Source: Agrobacterium tumefaciens (GTDB lineage Bacteria; Pseudomonadota; Alphaproteobacteria; Rhizobiales; Rhizobiaceae). From it: a stretch of DNA of 64,000 nt. Shown piece by piece: positions 1-8,597 of this stretch. The first letter of the stretch is position 1. Each line of letters opens with the position of its first letter. The position numbers were made by a program, and so were the translations under genes. The notes under the pieces are model-generated. The model ran no database searches. It worked only from the letters and a program-made list of their open reading frames with translations, and was not told the origin of the DNA. The stretch lies in NCBI RefSeq assembly GCF_009649785.1, contig NZ_WJOK01000009.1, forward strand, positions 1-64,000, written 5' to 3'.

Positions 1-2
1 TT

Positions 3-521
3 GCCAAGACCGCACAGGACTATGACGCCCCTGTGCGGCTGATCGAGACCACCATCGCCATCAACGACAACCGCAAGCGCGCCATGGGCCGCAAGGTCAT
101 CAACGCGGTGGGTGGCGACGTGCGCGGCAAGAAGATCGCGGTCCTTGGTCTGACCTTCAAGCCCAATACCGACGATATGCGCGACAGCCCGGCGATTGCC
201 ATCATCCAGACCCTCCAGGACGGCGGCGCCAAGGTGGTCGGCTACGATCCGGAGGGAATGGTGAATGCCCGCCATGTCATCGAGGATATCGACTATGCAA
301 GCGGCCCCTACGAGGCTGCCGAAGGCGCCGATGCCGTCGTGATCGTGACGGAATGGAACCAGTTCCGCGCACTCGATCTGCCGCGCCTGAAGGCCATCAT
401 GAAAAACCCCGTTCTGGTGGATCTACGCAATATCTACCGCACGGACGAGGTCACCGGGCACGGCTTCGTTTATGCCGGCATTGGCCGCCCACACGACAGC
501 AGTTCCGACAAGGGCCAATAG
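3..521 (+). CDS. UDP-glucose 6-dehydrogenase, C-terminal part (5' end outside window)
   Basis: The reading frame is open from base 3, so the gene starts before the window and only about 172 C-terminal residues are seen. The motif GLTFKPNTDDMRDSPA and the following Rossmann-like segment ending in VVGYDPEGM are typical of the UDP-binding C-terminal domain of the UDP-glucose/GDP-mannose dehydrogenase family. These enzymes oxidise UDP-glucose to UDP-glucuronate with two NAD+. The catalytic cysteine region lies upstream of the visible part. The next gene, 87 bases downstream, is a UDP-glucuronate 4-epimerase, so UDP-glucose rather than GDP-mannose is the likely substrate and the pair would supply UDP-galacturonate for lipopolysaccharide or exopolysaccharide. 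The substrate assignment is inferred from that context. Confidence 0.9.
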   Translation, partial: AKTAQDYDAPVRLIETTIAINDNRKRAMGRKVINAVGGDVRGKKIAVLGLTFKPNTDDMRDSPAIAIIQTLQDGGAKVVGYDPEGMVNARHVIEDIDYASGPYEAAEGADAVVIVTEWNQFRALDLPRLKAIMKNPVLVDLRNIYRTDEVTGHGFVYAGIGRPHDSSSDKGQ

Positions 522-607
522 CGGTTTCGCCTTCGAAGTTTCATTAAAACGGTTTTTGCGCTTCGGTTCGGCCGCAAACGCACCAACGGATTTGGGATAT
601 AGTCATC

Positions 608-1630
608 ATGCGTTATCTGGTTACCGGCACCGCGGGCTTCATCGGTTTTTACGTTGCCAAACGGCTGCTCGATGCCGGCCATTTCGTAACCGGTTTCGAC
701 GGCATGACGAATTATTACGATGTCAGCCTGAAAGAAAAACGCCATGCGATCCTTTCCCGCTCCAACGGTTTCAGGGCGGAAATCGGCATGCTGGAAGACA
801 CGGATGCGCTGAAGCGCGCGGCAGAGGCTGCCGAACCGGAAATCATAATTCACCTCGCCGCGCAGGCGGGTGTTCGCTACAGCCTCGAAAATCCACGCGC
901 CTATATCGATTCCAATCTCATCGGATCGTGGAACATGCTGGAGCTTGCCAAGAACCTGCGTGTCAAACACCTGATGCTGGCTTCAACTTCCTCCATCTAC
1001 GGCGCCAATGAAAAAATTCCCTTTGCGGAAAGCGACAAGGCCGACGAGCCGATGACGCTTTATGCGGCCACCAAAAAATCGATGGAATTGATGGCGCACA
1101 GCTACGCCCATCTTCACAAATTGCCCACCACAGCCTTCCGTTTCTTCACGGTTTACGGACCGTGGGGACGGCCGGACATGGCGCCAATCAAATTCGTCGA
1201 CGCCATCTCGAACGGCGAGCCGATCGATATTTACGGCCAAGGCAATATGAGCCGCGACTTCACCTATATCGATGACCTCGTTGAAGGTATCGTCCGGCTG
1301 AGCCAGGTCATTCCGTCCGAGGAAAACCGGGTAACTGAGGAAGGCGTCACCGACACGCTGTCGCACCACGCACCCTTCCGCATCGTCAATATTGGCGGCG
1401 GCCAGCCGGTAGAGCTGATGCACTTTGTCGAAACGGTCGAAAAGACGGTCGGCAGGCCGGCAATCCGCAACATGTTGCCGATGCAGCAGGGCGACGTCCC
1501 CCGCACCTTCGCTTCACCCGATCTTCTGAGGGCCTTGACGGGCTATGTGCCGCAAACCCCGGTCGAGGAGGGCATCAAGGCCCTCGTCGCCTGGTATCGT
1601 GACATGCAGTCGACAGAGCTGCGCGAATAA
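608..1630 (+). CDS. lpsL: UDP-glucuronate 4-epimerase (LpsL type)
   Basis: This 340-residue extended short-chain dehydrogenase converts UDP-glucuronate to UDP-galacturonate in the cytoplasm. The NAD-binding motif TGTAGFIG is at residues 6-13, a serine-rich STSSIYG segment near residue 126 supplies the catalytic Ser/Thr, and the YxxxK pair is Y152 and K156 (YAATK). The motifs [15 protein letters not shown] and SRDFTYIDD are typical of bacterial GalA-nucleotide epimerases. Length is normal for the family. It follows a UDP-glucose dehydrogenase on the same strand, which gives the two steps from UDP-glucose to UDP-galacturonate, a sugar abundant in rhizobial lipopolysaccharide core. The gene symbol is used by analogy with Sinorhizobium lpsL. 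Confidence 0.9.
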   Translation: MRYLVTGTAGFIGFYVAKRLLDAGHFVTGFDGMTNYYDVSLKEKRHAILSRSNGFRAEIGMLEDTDALKRAAEAAEPEIIIHLAAQAGVRYSLENPRAYIDSNLIGSWNMLELAKNLRVKHLMLASTSSIYGANEKIPFAESDKADEPMTLYAATKKSMELMAHSYAHLHKLPTTAFRFFTVYGPWGRPDMAPIKFVDAISNGEPIDIYGQGNMSRDFTYIDDLVEGIVRLSQVIPSEENRVTEEGVTDTLSHHAPFRIVNIGGGQPVELMHFVETVEKTVGRPAIRNMLPMQQGDVPRTFASPDLLRALTGYVPQTPVEEGIKALVAWYRDMQSTELRE

Positions 1631-1631
1631 A

Positions 1632-2678
1632 TCAAAGCGTCGCTAGAAGACGATTTGAAAGCATACCGCCGGAGGCGCTCTGCATGGCGATCTTGGTTTC
1701 CACGGCTTCGATGATCGTATCGCTGAAATCGACATCGGTGAGGTCGCGAATGTTGGAGAGACCGCCGGGCGAAAACACGTTTACCTCCAGTATCTTGTCG
1801 CCGACAATATCAAGCCCGACCAGGAACATACCGTCTTCCACCAGCTTCGGCCGCATCATTTCGGCAAGCGCCACAATCTCGTCCGTCACCTTCACGGCCT
1901 CGGCAGTGCCCTTGGCGTGAATGTTGGAGCGCAGATCGCCTTTTGCCGGAACGCGGCGCAAAGCCGCATATTGTCCGTCGCGCATCAGAGGCTTGCCATT
2001 CATCATGAAGAACCGAATATCGCCATCCTTGGCGGCCGGCAGATAGGCCTGTGCAATCAAGTAACCTTCGAGACTGACCGCCTCGAAAATCTGGTTGAGA
2101 TTGGCCTCCTTGCTGGAGCCGATCTTGAAGACGTTCTTGCCGCCTGAACCCTGCAGCGGCTTGACGATGACACCCTTAGGGTGGGTATCCGCAAATGCGC
2201 GTATTTCATCGACATTGCGCGAGATGATCGTGGTCGGGCGTACGATTTCCGGAAAGCTCTGGAAATAGAGCTTGTTCTGCGCCAGCGCCAATCCTTCCGG
2301 GTCGTTCAAAACCACAACGCCGCGCTGTTCTGCCAGCCGCCCGAACAGAATGCCGGCATGCACCGCCCATGGCCGCGTCGTCTGATCCAGCGAGGGATCG
2401 TTGCGCAGCATCAGCGCGTCGATTTCCTCTACATCCATGGTACGCCGTTCCAGTGCTTTGTCCTGAAGTGCCGCGTGAAAAGCATCGGCTTTCTTGTATT
2501 TGGCCTTCGGTAGAACGGTGGCGTGTACGGTCAGGCTATCATCCGAGCGCAAGGTAAAATCGCCAGGCGTCAGATACACCACCTCGTGACCGCGATTGAG
2601 CGCCGCCATGGCCAGCAGGCCGGTTGCGAAAGTAGGCCCCTCAGTTTCGATGGAATTGACGAAAAATGCGATACGCAT
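1632..2678 (-). CDS. Glutathione-synthetase-like ATP-grasp ligase
   Basis: A 348-residue protein with a pre-ATP-grasp Rossmann-like N-terminus (RIAFFVNSIETEGPTFATG) and an ATP-grasp core. Visible elements are GVIVKPLQGSGGKNVF, the region around YLIAQAYLPAAKDGDIRFF, and the metal-binding FLVGLDIVGDKILEVNVFSP, whose E-x-N near the end is the usual Mg2+ site. The arrangement resembles glutathione synthetase/RimK-type carboxylate-amine ligases, but the genes beside it are two predicted amide or peptide hydrolases rather than glutathione genes. It is the last gene of a three-gene minus-strand cluster, starting 17 bases after the DUF1704 gene. The substrate is unknown; formation of a peptide or amide bond is inferred from the fold. 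It is probably not the housekeeping GshB. Confidence 0.8.
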   Translation of the reverse strand: MRIAFFVNSIETEGPTFATGLLAMAALNRGHEVVYLTPGDFTLRSDDSLTVHATVLPKAKYKKADAFHAALQDKALERRTMDVEEIDALMLRNDPSLDQTTRPWAVHAGILFGRLAEQRGVVVLNDPEGLALAQNKLYFQSFPEIVRPTTIISRNVDEIRAFADTHPKGVIVKPLQGSGGKNVFKIGSSKEANLNQIFEAVSLEGYLIAQAYLPAAKDGDIRFFMMNGKPLMRDGQYAALRRVPAKGDLRSNIHAKGTAEAVKVTDEIVALAEMMRPKLVEDGMFLVGLDIVGDKILEVNVFSPGGLSNIRDLTDVDFSDTIIEAVETKIAMQSASGGMLSNRLLATL

Positions 2679-2695
2679 AAGCCCCTCCTGTAATA

Positions 2696-4573
2696 TTACA
2701 ATGTCGCCAGTTCGGCGATGGATAATCCGGCCCGTATCTTTTCCAGCCGCTCATTGGCCTTGGCCGGCAGCAGAAAAGCGGGACGTACGCCCGGCGGACG
2801 CAAGAGGCCGCGCAAGGCAAGCTCCTGCATCACCGGGAAATGGGCAGCGGCAATCTTGCCCATCCAGAACGGATCGAGCGCGCCACCCTTGCGCAGATGC
2901 TCCAGCACCTCCGCAAGCCCACGCAGATAGATCGCGTCCTTGGAAAGACCGCCGCCACGATAGATGCGCAAAACCATGTTGAAGGCGCCAGCCTCGTCGA
3001 AACCATGATCGCGGGTCATAGTCCGGAACGTCTCAACAAAAGTCGCGCCGTCCAGCATGGCGGCGCAGCCGACGACACGGCCGGCGATCAGCCGCAGGCG
3101 CTCGCGCGTCATGCCGCCGGCCAGATGTTCCGCCAGCACTGCCAGCCCTTCCTGCACGCCCTCGTAACCGGAAAGGCCGGTGCGGAAGAGCCGGAGGCCC
3201 TGAAACGAACCGTTGAAATAGGTGAGGAGATGCACGCCGATCTCATGCGACAGCAGCGCCTCGACCCGGCGCTGTTCCATGACGGTGTGGCGAGAAATCA
3301 GGAGCTTCTCGCCCGTCACCATCAGGCCAGGCGGCAGGTCATCCCTGATCTCGACACGCGCCTTGAATTCCGGCTCCTCCGCCAGATAGGTCTCGATCAT
3401 CTCGCGCGATTTTTTGGCGACCGCATAACAATCGACCATGGCGATTTCGCCGCTCTCATCCTTGCGTGGGCAATCGGCAAGCACCTTGAGCGCCAGCGTC
3501 AGAAGCGCGGGTTCGACGGCACCGTAAAGGGCGCGGGAGAAATCGGTGAAAGTACGGCGATGCAGATTGGCGAGCATGGTCAGTTGCAGATCGATCTCCT
3601 GCTGTTTCTCCCGGTAGAGATGATAAAGCACCGGGTCTTCCAGATGATCGAAAACGACGGAATAGAGCTTGCGTTTCTGCTCCTCGACGTCAACGCCGAG
3701 CGGCCGGTAAAGCAGGCGCGGCGCATATTGGAAGCTGCCATCGCGAAATTCCTCGAAGGCCCGGCGGGCATTGATCGGCGTCACGGACAGAAGAAAATCA
3801 AAGGACGAGACGATGTCGTCTATTGAACGATCGGCACGTCTGACGGCATCAACGAAGGCCTTGCGGCCGAGCGCGCGATGGCTGGTAACCTTGAGTGCAT
3901 CTTTACCGGCAGCGAATGACGAGAAGGCCTGAAGGCCGGCATCGAAAATATCCGCAATCATCGTCTCGCGCAGGCCGGGATAATCGGCGCCGGATTCAGG
4001 CTGTCGGTAGATCGGCGCGAAACGCACGCTGATGCAGGGAAAATCAAGCCCGGCATTTTGAAATCTGAGGATCGGATCGGCATCCGGTTCGGGCCGGGTT
4101 ATGCGGGGCGTGCGGAAACGCACTTCGGCATCACAAACCGCCTTAATGAAAACACGGCGTGCACTTTGCGTTTCCGGCTCAGATGTTGCCGAGACGGAAA
4201 CCTCATAATGCGGCAGGAAAGGTGAATCGTCAGCGAGCAGAATGTCGTGTTCCAGTTCGCCGATATCGAGAACCATGAAGGCGCCGAAACGTTCGCGCAT
4301 GGCCGTGCCGACGGCTGCAATCAGGGGTGCAGCCTCCTGAATGCTCGATGCGATCAGATAAGATGCATGCGCAGAGGCGATATCGCGGGCCGCAAGGTCC
4401 TTCGTGCCACCAGTCAGATGCAGGCAAAGAAACGGCAGCGGCCGGTCGATATGCAGCCGGCCGTTCTTTCCGACATCACGACGGACGGCTTTGCCGGCCT
4501 CAAGGCAGGCGACGACATCGTCTACCAGCTCGATAACCTGTAACGGTTCACCACGCGCCGAGGAGACGTTCAT
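2696..4573 (-). CDS. QEGLA-motif / DUF1704 (MATCAP-like) zinc-peptidase family protein
   Basis: This 625-residue protein belongs to the family called flavohemoglobin expression-modulating QEGLA motif protein (DUF1704, TIGR02421). The signature HEIGVH, an HExxxH zinc-binding motif, is at residues 443-448, and VQEGLAVLAEHL follows near 473. Further on, YRGGGLSKDAIYLRG is another conserved block. Eukaryotic members (MATCAP) are tyrosine carboxypeptidases acting on tubulin, so a metallopeptidase role is plausible here. The residues before about 250 form an extra domain I cannot assign. The ATG at 4573 overlaps the stop of the upstream gene as ATGA, so I prefer it to an ATG 18 bases upstream. Neighbours are an N-formylglutamate-amidohydrolase-like gene and an ATP-grasp ligase. 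The substrate is unknown. Confidence 0.85.
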   Translation of the reverse strand: MNVSSARGEPLQVIELVDDVVACLEAGKAVRRDVGKNGRLHIDRPLPFLCLHLTGGTKDLAARDIASAHASYLIASSIQEAAPLIAAVGTAMRERFGAFMVLDIGELEHDILLADDSPFLPHYEVSVSATSEPETQSARRVFIKAVCDAEVRFRTPRITRPEPDADPILRFQNAGLDFPCISVRFAPIYRQPESGADYPGLRETMIADIFDAGLQAFSSFAAGKDALKVTSHRALGRKAFVDAVRRADRSIDDIVSSFDFLLSVTPINARRAFEEFRDGSFQYAPRLLYRPLGVDVEEQKRKLYSVVFDHLEDPVLYHLYREKQQEIDLQLTMLANLHRRTFTDFSRALYGAVEPALLTLALKVLADCPRKDESGEIAMVDCYAVAKKSREMIETYLAEEPEFKARVEIRDDLPPGLMVTGEKLLISRHTVMEQRRVEALLSHEIGVHLLTYFNGSFQGLRLFRTGLSGYEGVQEGLAVLAEHLAGGMTRERLRLIAGRVVGCAAMLDGATFVETFRTMTRDHGFDEAGAFNMVLRIYRGGGLSKDAIYLRGLAEVLEHLRKGGALDPFWMGKIAAAHFPVMQELALRGLLRPPGVRPAFLLPAKANERLEKIRAGLSIAELATL

Positions 4574-5400
4574 CGCCGCGCCCTCAGGCATTCTTCGAGA
4601 ACCGGCTGAAGTGCGGTGATAGCGTCGCGAATATCGGAAACGACGCGCTTATCCGGCTTACCGGTCCACTCGTCCATGAAGAATTTCTTGAACTCCACTG
4701 CGATGGCGCAGCCGTTCTGCGCAAAACGCTCGTGAATAAACCGGGTCTGCTCACCCTTGCCCTGAAAGGCGACGTTCTCGCGTACATCAAGGCGGCGTCC
4801 GCCGATGGTGGCTGTCGCAAAATGATGGCCCACCGCACTGACGACGTCACTCCAGCGGCTGCGATCCATGGAAAATGTGCCGATATTGATATCAGGCGCT
4901 TCCGCCTGGGGCGTTTGCGGCGCTGTAGCGCCCTGCCGGCGATGATTGTAGCTGTGTATGTCCAGCACGACAAAAGCACCATGCCGCCGCTCGACGGTTG
5001 AAAGAACTGCTTCGAGCATTGCGTAATAGTCGGCATGAAAATCGAGCGATTGCCGGGTGGCCTCTTCCGGCGGCTCCTGTTTCCAGACCTCCAGCCCCCA
5101 GGATTGTTCCGGCTTCAGATAAACTGCCTGATCGGCGAACCGGTTGAGATCGATTTCGAAACGCGAATGGTGAACGACAATGCGGTTTGTCATTCCCGCG
5201 ATCATCTCGCCGGTAAAAGGGTCTTCCTCTCTCAGCCGCTGGTCGGCGGAAAGAGCCATCAGCGAGGCTATGTCCGGGCGAATGAGATGACCATCATGAA
5301 TGGCCGTGCCGATGATCGGTGAATTGCCGAAGTCGATCGACCAGAAACCCTTGTTTTCGTCGTTGCCGCGGCACTCGTCGTCACTGTGTCTGGCTGTCAT
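4570..5400 (-). CDS. N-formylglutamate amidohydrolase family protein
   Basis: A 276-residue member of the N-formylglutamate amidohydrolase fold, a zinc hydrolase. Characteristic blocks are REEDPFTGEMIA near residue 57, SRFEIDLNR near 79 and VLDIHSYNHRR near 146. The late segment CAIAVEFKKFFMDEWTG probably carries the general-acid glutamate. Classical members release formate from N-formylglutamate in histidine degradation, but no hut genes are nearby. Instead the gene leads a trio with a DUF1704 peptidase-like protein (4-base ATGA overlap) and an ATP-grasp ligase. The true substrate is therefore more likely an amide made or recycled by that system. Family assignment is firm; substrate is not. 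Confidence 0.82.
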   Translation of the reverse strand: MTARHSDDECRGNDENKGFWSIDFGNSPIIGTAIHDGHLIRPDIASLMALSADQRLREEDPFTGEMIAGMTNRIVVHHSRFEIDLNRFADQAVYLKPEQSWGLEVWKQEPPEEATRQSLDFHADYYAMLEAVLSTVERRHGAFVVLDIHSYNHRRQGATAPQTPQAEAPDINIGTFSMDRSRWSDVVSAVGHHFATATIGGRRLDVRENVAFQGKGEQTRFIHERFAQNGCAIAVEFKKFFMDEWTGKPDKRVVSDIRDAITALQPVLEECLRARR

Positions 5401-5688
5401 GCTGCCTCCCCTGCATCTGGGCTAAAACAGCACGACTTGCCGGTTTGTTCCGATAAAAATTGCGCGCGATACATTTGTCCTTGGCAAGAATCCGCCTGAA
5501 AAAATGCGGAACCATACCGGAAAGCTCACGTTGTTCTGGCAGGAGGGCCGCCGTGTCAAACGGACACGATGGCGCTGAAGAACATCGGGATTTTTCCGTT
5601 TTCTCCCGGTGGCCAACGAAATGGCAGCCGAGCTTCTTACCCATCCGGCGCCCTCCGTCCCCGCTTTCCACGCACAAGGAACCGCGAC

Positions 5689-5916
5689 ATGGAAAAGACC
5701 GAAACGCGTAAACTTGCAGAAGAATATCTGCGGCTCGGCGGCACCCGTCAGGTCATGATCGACGACAACAAGACCTTCGTGCGCCAATGGGAAGACGAAC
5801 CGGCAGAAGCCGAGACCTTCTGGCAAACGAATATCGAAAAGCTCGATCCGGAGCGCCGTGAGGATGTGGAGTTTTTTCTGCCCTCCGTGAATTCGGACAA
5901 AGACGAAAACAGATAA
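5689..5916 (+). CDS. Small conserved hypothetical protein, 75 aa
   Basis: A short acidic, charged, soluble protein (starts MEKTETRKLAEEYLRLGG, ends in SDKDENR) without signal peptide or membrane segment. I chose the ATG at 5689 because AAGGA precedes it at about 8 bases; an earlier in-frame ATG at 5569 would add 40 low-complexity residues. It is followed after 17 bases by a PfpI-family gene with a good ribosome site, so the two are probably co-transcribed. I do not recognise a function. The residues LGGTRQVMIDDNKTF look like a compact folded core. Confidence 0.65.
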   Translation: MEKTETRKLAEEYLRLGGTRQVMIDDNKTFVRQWEDEPAEAETFWQTNIEKLDPERREDVEFFLPSVNSDKDENR

Positions 5917-5933
5917 ACAGGAAGGAAACAGAC

Positions 5934-6494
5934 ATGACTGCCATCAACACTGCAAAAATCGTCATTCTCGCAACGGACGGCTATGAGCGTTCGGAACTGC
6001 GCGTGCCATATGATCAGCTGAAGGCCAAGGGCGCGGACGTCAAGATCGCCTCGATCAAGGATGGTGAGATCAAGAGCTGGGACGAAAAGAACTGGGGCGA
6101 CAGCATCGCCGTCGATATGTCCGCGAAGAACGTCAGCGCCAATGATTTCAATGCACTCGTCCTGCCCGGCGGCCAGATCAATCCGGACGTATTGCGTCAT
6201 GACGAGGATGCAATGCGCGTGGTGCGAGATTTCGTCAAATCCGGCAAGGTCGTGGCTGCCATCTGCCATGCCCCTTGGCTTCTGGTTGAAGCAGATGCCC
6301 TGCGCGGTCGTGACGCGACCTCCTATTGGTCGATCAAAACCGACCTGAAAAATGCCGGAGCCAACTGGAAGGACGAAAAGGTTGTGACCGATAAGGGCAT
6401 CATCACGTCTCGCAGCCCCGATGATCTGGACGCCTTCGTCGCCAAAATCATCGAGGAGGTCGAAGAAGGCAACCACGAGCGCCGCGCTGCCTAA
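5934..6494 (+). CDS. DJ-1/PfpI family protein (general stress / protease-like)
   Basis: A 186-residue type 1 glutamine-amidotransferase-fold protein of the PfpI/YhbO branch. The nucleophile elbow AICHAPWLL carries the conserved Cys-His pair near residues 105-106, and the upstream LVLPGGQ block near residue 75 supports the family. Homologues have been assigned chaperone, deglycase or weak protease activities tied to oxidative and carbonyl stress; the true activity is disputed, so only the family is called. AAGGAAACAGAC precedes the ATG. A strong hairpin terminator follows the stop. Confidence 0.88.
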   Translation: MTAINTAKIVILATDGYERSELRVPYDQLKAKGADVKIASIKDGEIKSWDEKNWGDSIAVDMSAKNVSANDFNALVLPGGQINPDVLRHDEDAMRVVRDFVKSGKVVAAICHAPWLLVEADALRGRDATSYWSIKTDLKNAGANWKDEKVVTDKGIITSRSPDDLDAFVAKIIEEVEEGNHERRAA

Positions 6495-6517
6495 GGGCCG
6501 TAAAGCGGAAAAAAACC

Positions 6518-6560
6518 AGAGCGCATCCGGCCTATCCAAAATGGCCGGATGCGCTCTCTG
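6518..6560 (+). terminator. Hairpin terminator after the PfpI gene
   Basis: A perfect 15-base inverted repeat (6518-6532 paired with 6543-6557) with a 10-base loop lies 24 bases after the PfpI stop and is followed by a T-rich stretch (CTGTCTTTGTTTG). It fits an intrinsic terminator, though the T-run is interrupted. Confidence 0.7.
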
Positions 6561-6640
6561 TCTTTGTTTGTTCGCATTTTCCAGACGTAACCCGCCAGGC
6601 GTTTCCACCGTAAATGCCCTGCACCTTTCAGGAAAACTCC

Positions 6641-7867
6641 ATGCCCACATCGGAACTGACGAAGGAACGCGACCTCAGGGAATCGAAACCCCTTTGGGCC
6701 GACACGCCACGCATAGGCCTCCGCACCAGAAACACCCCGAGTTCCGACCATTACGATACGATCGTCGTCGGCGCCGGCATCAGCGGCGCGCTTGCCGCCC
6801 ATGCGTTGCAGAGACCGGGGCAATCCATGCTGATCGTCGACCGGCGTGATCCGGTGATGGGCAGCAGTGTCGCCAGCACTGCGATGATACAGCACGAGAT
6901 CGACACACCCCTGATCGAGCTCAGAAAGATGATCGGCAAGGATGCTGCTGATCGGGCGTGGCAGCGCTCCGCGCGCGCCGTGCTGCGGCTGGAGGAAATC
7001 GTTTCTTCGCTTGGCATTTCCTGCAGCATGGCGCGCAAACAGGCGCTTTATCTTGCCGGAGACGAGATGGGTTTGCGTGCATTGAAGGCCGAAGCGGCAG
7101 CGCGCGAAGAGGCCGGGATCGAGGCCCGCTTTCTCGACACCGCAGAACTTAAAAACGACTATGCGATTGAGCGGACAGGGGCGATCCTCAGCGATATCTC
7201 CGCTTCCGCCAATCCGGCGCAGCTGACGGCAGGCCTGTTGCGCCACACAGCGGGCGCCGGCGCTGAGATCGTTTCACAACTTGAAATCACCGATCTTCGA
7301 AATCTCGGTGACGAGGTGGTCGTCGCCACAGCACAGGGCGAAATCATTTCCGCGCGCAATATCGTTTTCTGCACCGGATACGAATTCCTGAAATCGCTCG
7401 AAAGCCCGAAACACCAGATCATCTCCACCTGGGCGCTGGCGAGTGCGAAGGGTATCGATCTGCCGGACTGGCTGAATAGCCACATCCTCTGGGAGGCTTC
7501 AGATCCCTATCTCTACCTGCGCACCGACCGGGACGGGCGCCTTATTGCCGGTGGTGAGGATGAAGAGAACTCCACATCCTACCTGTCTGAGAGCAAGCTT
7601 GCCTCCAAGGCGGATGCAATCAAACGCAAGATCGAAAAGCTTCTTGGCGTCGACATCGGCGAACCCGAATATCGCTGGGCGGCCGGCTTCGGCACGACCA
7701 CCACGGGCCTGCCGCTGATCGGCGCGGTTCCCGGCATGAAGAACGTTTATGCCGTCATGGGCTTTGGCGGCAACGGCATCACCTTCAGCCAGATCGCCGC
7801 CGAGATAGTCGCGGCTGCCGTTAATGGTGGCAAGGACCCCGACGCCGATCTCTTCCGTTTCGACTGA
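6641..7867 (+). CDS. FAD-dependent amine/amino-acid oxidoreductase (DAO family)
   Basis: A 408-residue flavoprotein. The dinucleotide-binding motif DTIVVGAGISGALAAH lies near residue 37, and the C-terminal block AGFGTTTTGLPLIGAVPGMKN followed by GFGGNGITFSQIAAE is the usual FAD-contacting end of D-amino-acid-oxidase-type enzymes. There is no signal peptide. I chose the ATG at 6641 because CAGGA lies about 7 bases upstream; an in-frame ATG at 6614 lacks a site. Substrate unknown. It stands alone between a terminator and a DUF892 gene. Confidence 0.8.
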   Translation: MPTSELTKERDLRESKPLWADTPRIGLRTRNTPSSDHYDTIVVGAGISGALAAHALQRPGQSMLIVDRRDPVMGSSVASTAMIQHEIDTPLIELRKMIGKDAADRAWQRSARAVLRLEEIVSSLGISCSMARKQALYLAGDEMGLRALKAEAAAREEAGIEARFLDTAELKNDYAIERTGAILSDISASANPAQLTAGLLRHTAGAGAEIVSQLEITDLRNLGDEVVVATAQGEIISARNIVFCTGYEFLKSLESPKHQIISTWALASAKGIDLPDWLNSHILWEASDPYLYLRTDRDGRLIAGGEDEENSTSYLSESKLASKADAIKRKIEKLLGVDIGEPEYRWAAGFGTTTTGLPLIGAVPGMKNVYAVMGFGGNGITFSQIAAEIVAAAVNGGKDPDADLFRFD

Positions 7868-8016
7868 TGCCGCTTGTCATCCTATATGCGGCGGAGCGTC
7901 TGCTGGAATATAAAACGTTGCGCGCAACAGAGCCGGAACCATAGGGGCTCCGAAAGGTTTGTCTCCCGTGCGCAATGGCGTACATCACGCACTTTCACAC
8001 CATGGGAGAAGAACCA

Positions 8017-8517
8017 ATGGCCGAGAAAAAACTCGACGACCTGTTTTACGATACGCTGAAGGATATCTATTACGCCGAAAGGCAGATCCTGAAAGCTCTG
8101 CCGAAAATGGCGCGGGGAGCGACAGACCCGAAGCTGAAACAGGCCTTCGAAAAGCACAAAGAAGAAACGCAGGGCCAGATCGAACGCCTGCAGGAAGTGT
8201 TCGAGATCATCGGCAAGCGGGCGCAGGGTAAGACCTGCGAGGCCATCCAGGGCATCATTGCCGAGGGCGAAGAGATTATGGACGATTTCAAGGGCACCGC
8301 AGCTCTCGATGCCGGTCTCATTTCCTCAGCCCAGGCGGTCGAACATTACGAAATCGCCCGTTATGGCACCCTGAAGGCATGGGCCGAAAAGCTTGGTCAT
8401 GCCAATGCCGTTACCCTGCTGGATGCGACGCTGAAGGAAGAGTCCAAGACGGACGATGCGCTGAGCGCGCTTGCCAAGACATCGATCAATGCCGCAGCAC
8501 AGAAAAAGGCGGCCTGA
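8017..8517 (+). CDS. DUF892 ferritin-like protein (YciE/YciF family)
   Basis: A 166-residue helical protein starting MAEKKLDDLFYDTLKDIYYAERQ, the signature of the YciF/YciE (DUF892) ferritin-like family. Acidic and histidine residues spaced along helices (DIYYAE, KHKEET, GLISSAQAVEHYE, KEESKTDD) could bind a di-iron site. Enterobacterial members are stress-induced. GGGAGAAG precedes the ATG at 8017, which is better than an in-frame ATG at 7975. A clear intrinsic terminator follows, so the gene is monocistronic or ends its unit. Confidence 0.88.
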   Translation: MAEKKLDDLFYDTLKDIYYAERQILKALPKMARGATDPKLKQAFEKHKEETQGQIERLQEVFEIIGKRAQGKTCEAIQGIIAEGEEIMDDFKGTAALDAGLISSAQAVEHYEIARYGTLKAWAEKLGHANAVTLLDATLKEESKTDDALSALAKTSINAAAQKKAA

Positions 8518-8542
8518 TCGCCTTTTCCAACTGCACAAGCAA

Positions 8543-8576
8543 AAACCGGAATGGTCACCCTTTCCGGTTTTTTTTG
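8543..8576 (+). terminator. Intrinsic terminator after the DUF892 gene
   Basis: AAACCGGAA (8543-8551) pairs with TTCCGGTTT (8562-8570) around a 10-base loop and runs into eight T residues. A-rich sequence on the other side means it could also act for the gcd gene coming from the opposite strand. Confidence 0.88.
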
Positions 8577-8597
8577 TTTGATTGAATCCGCCTCGTT

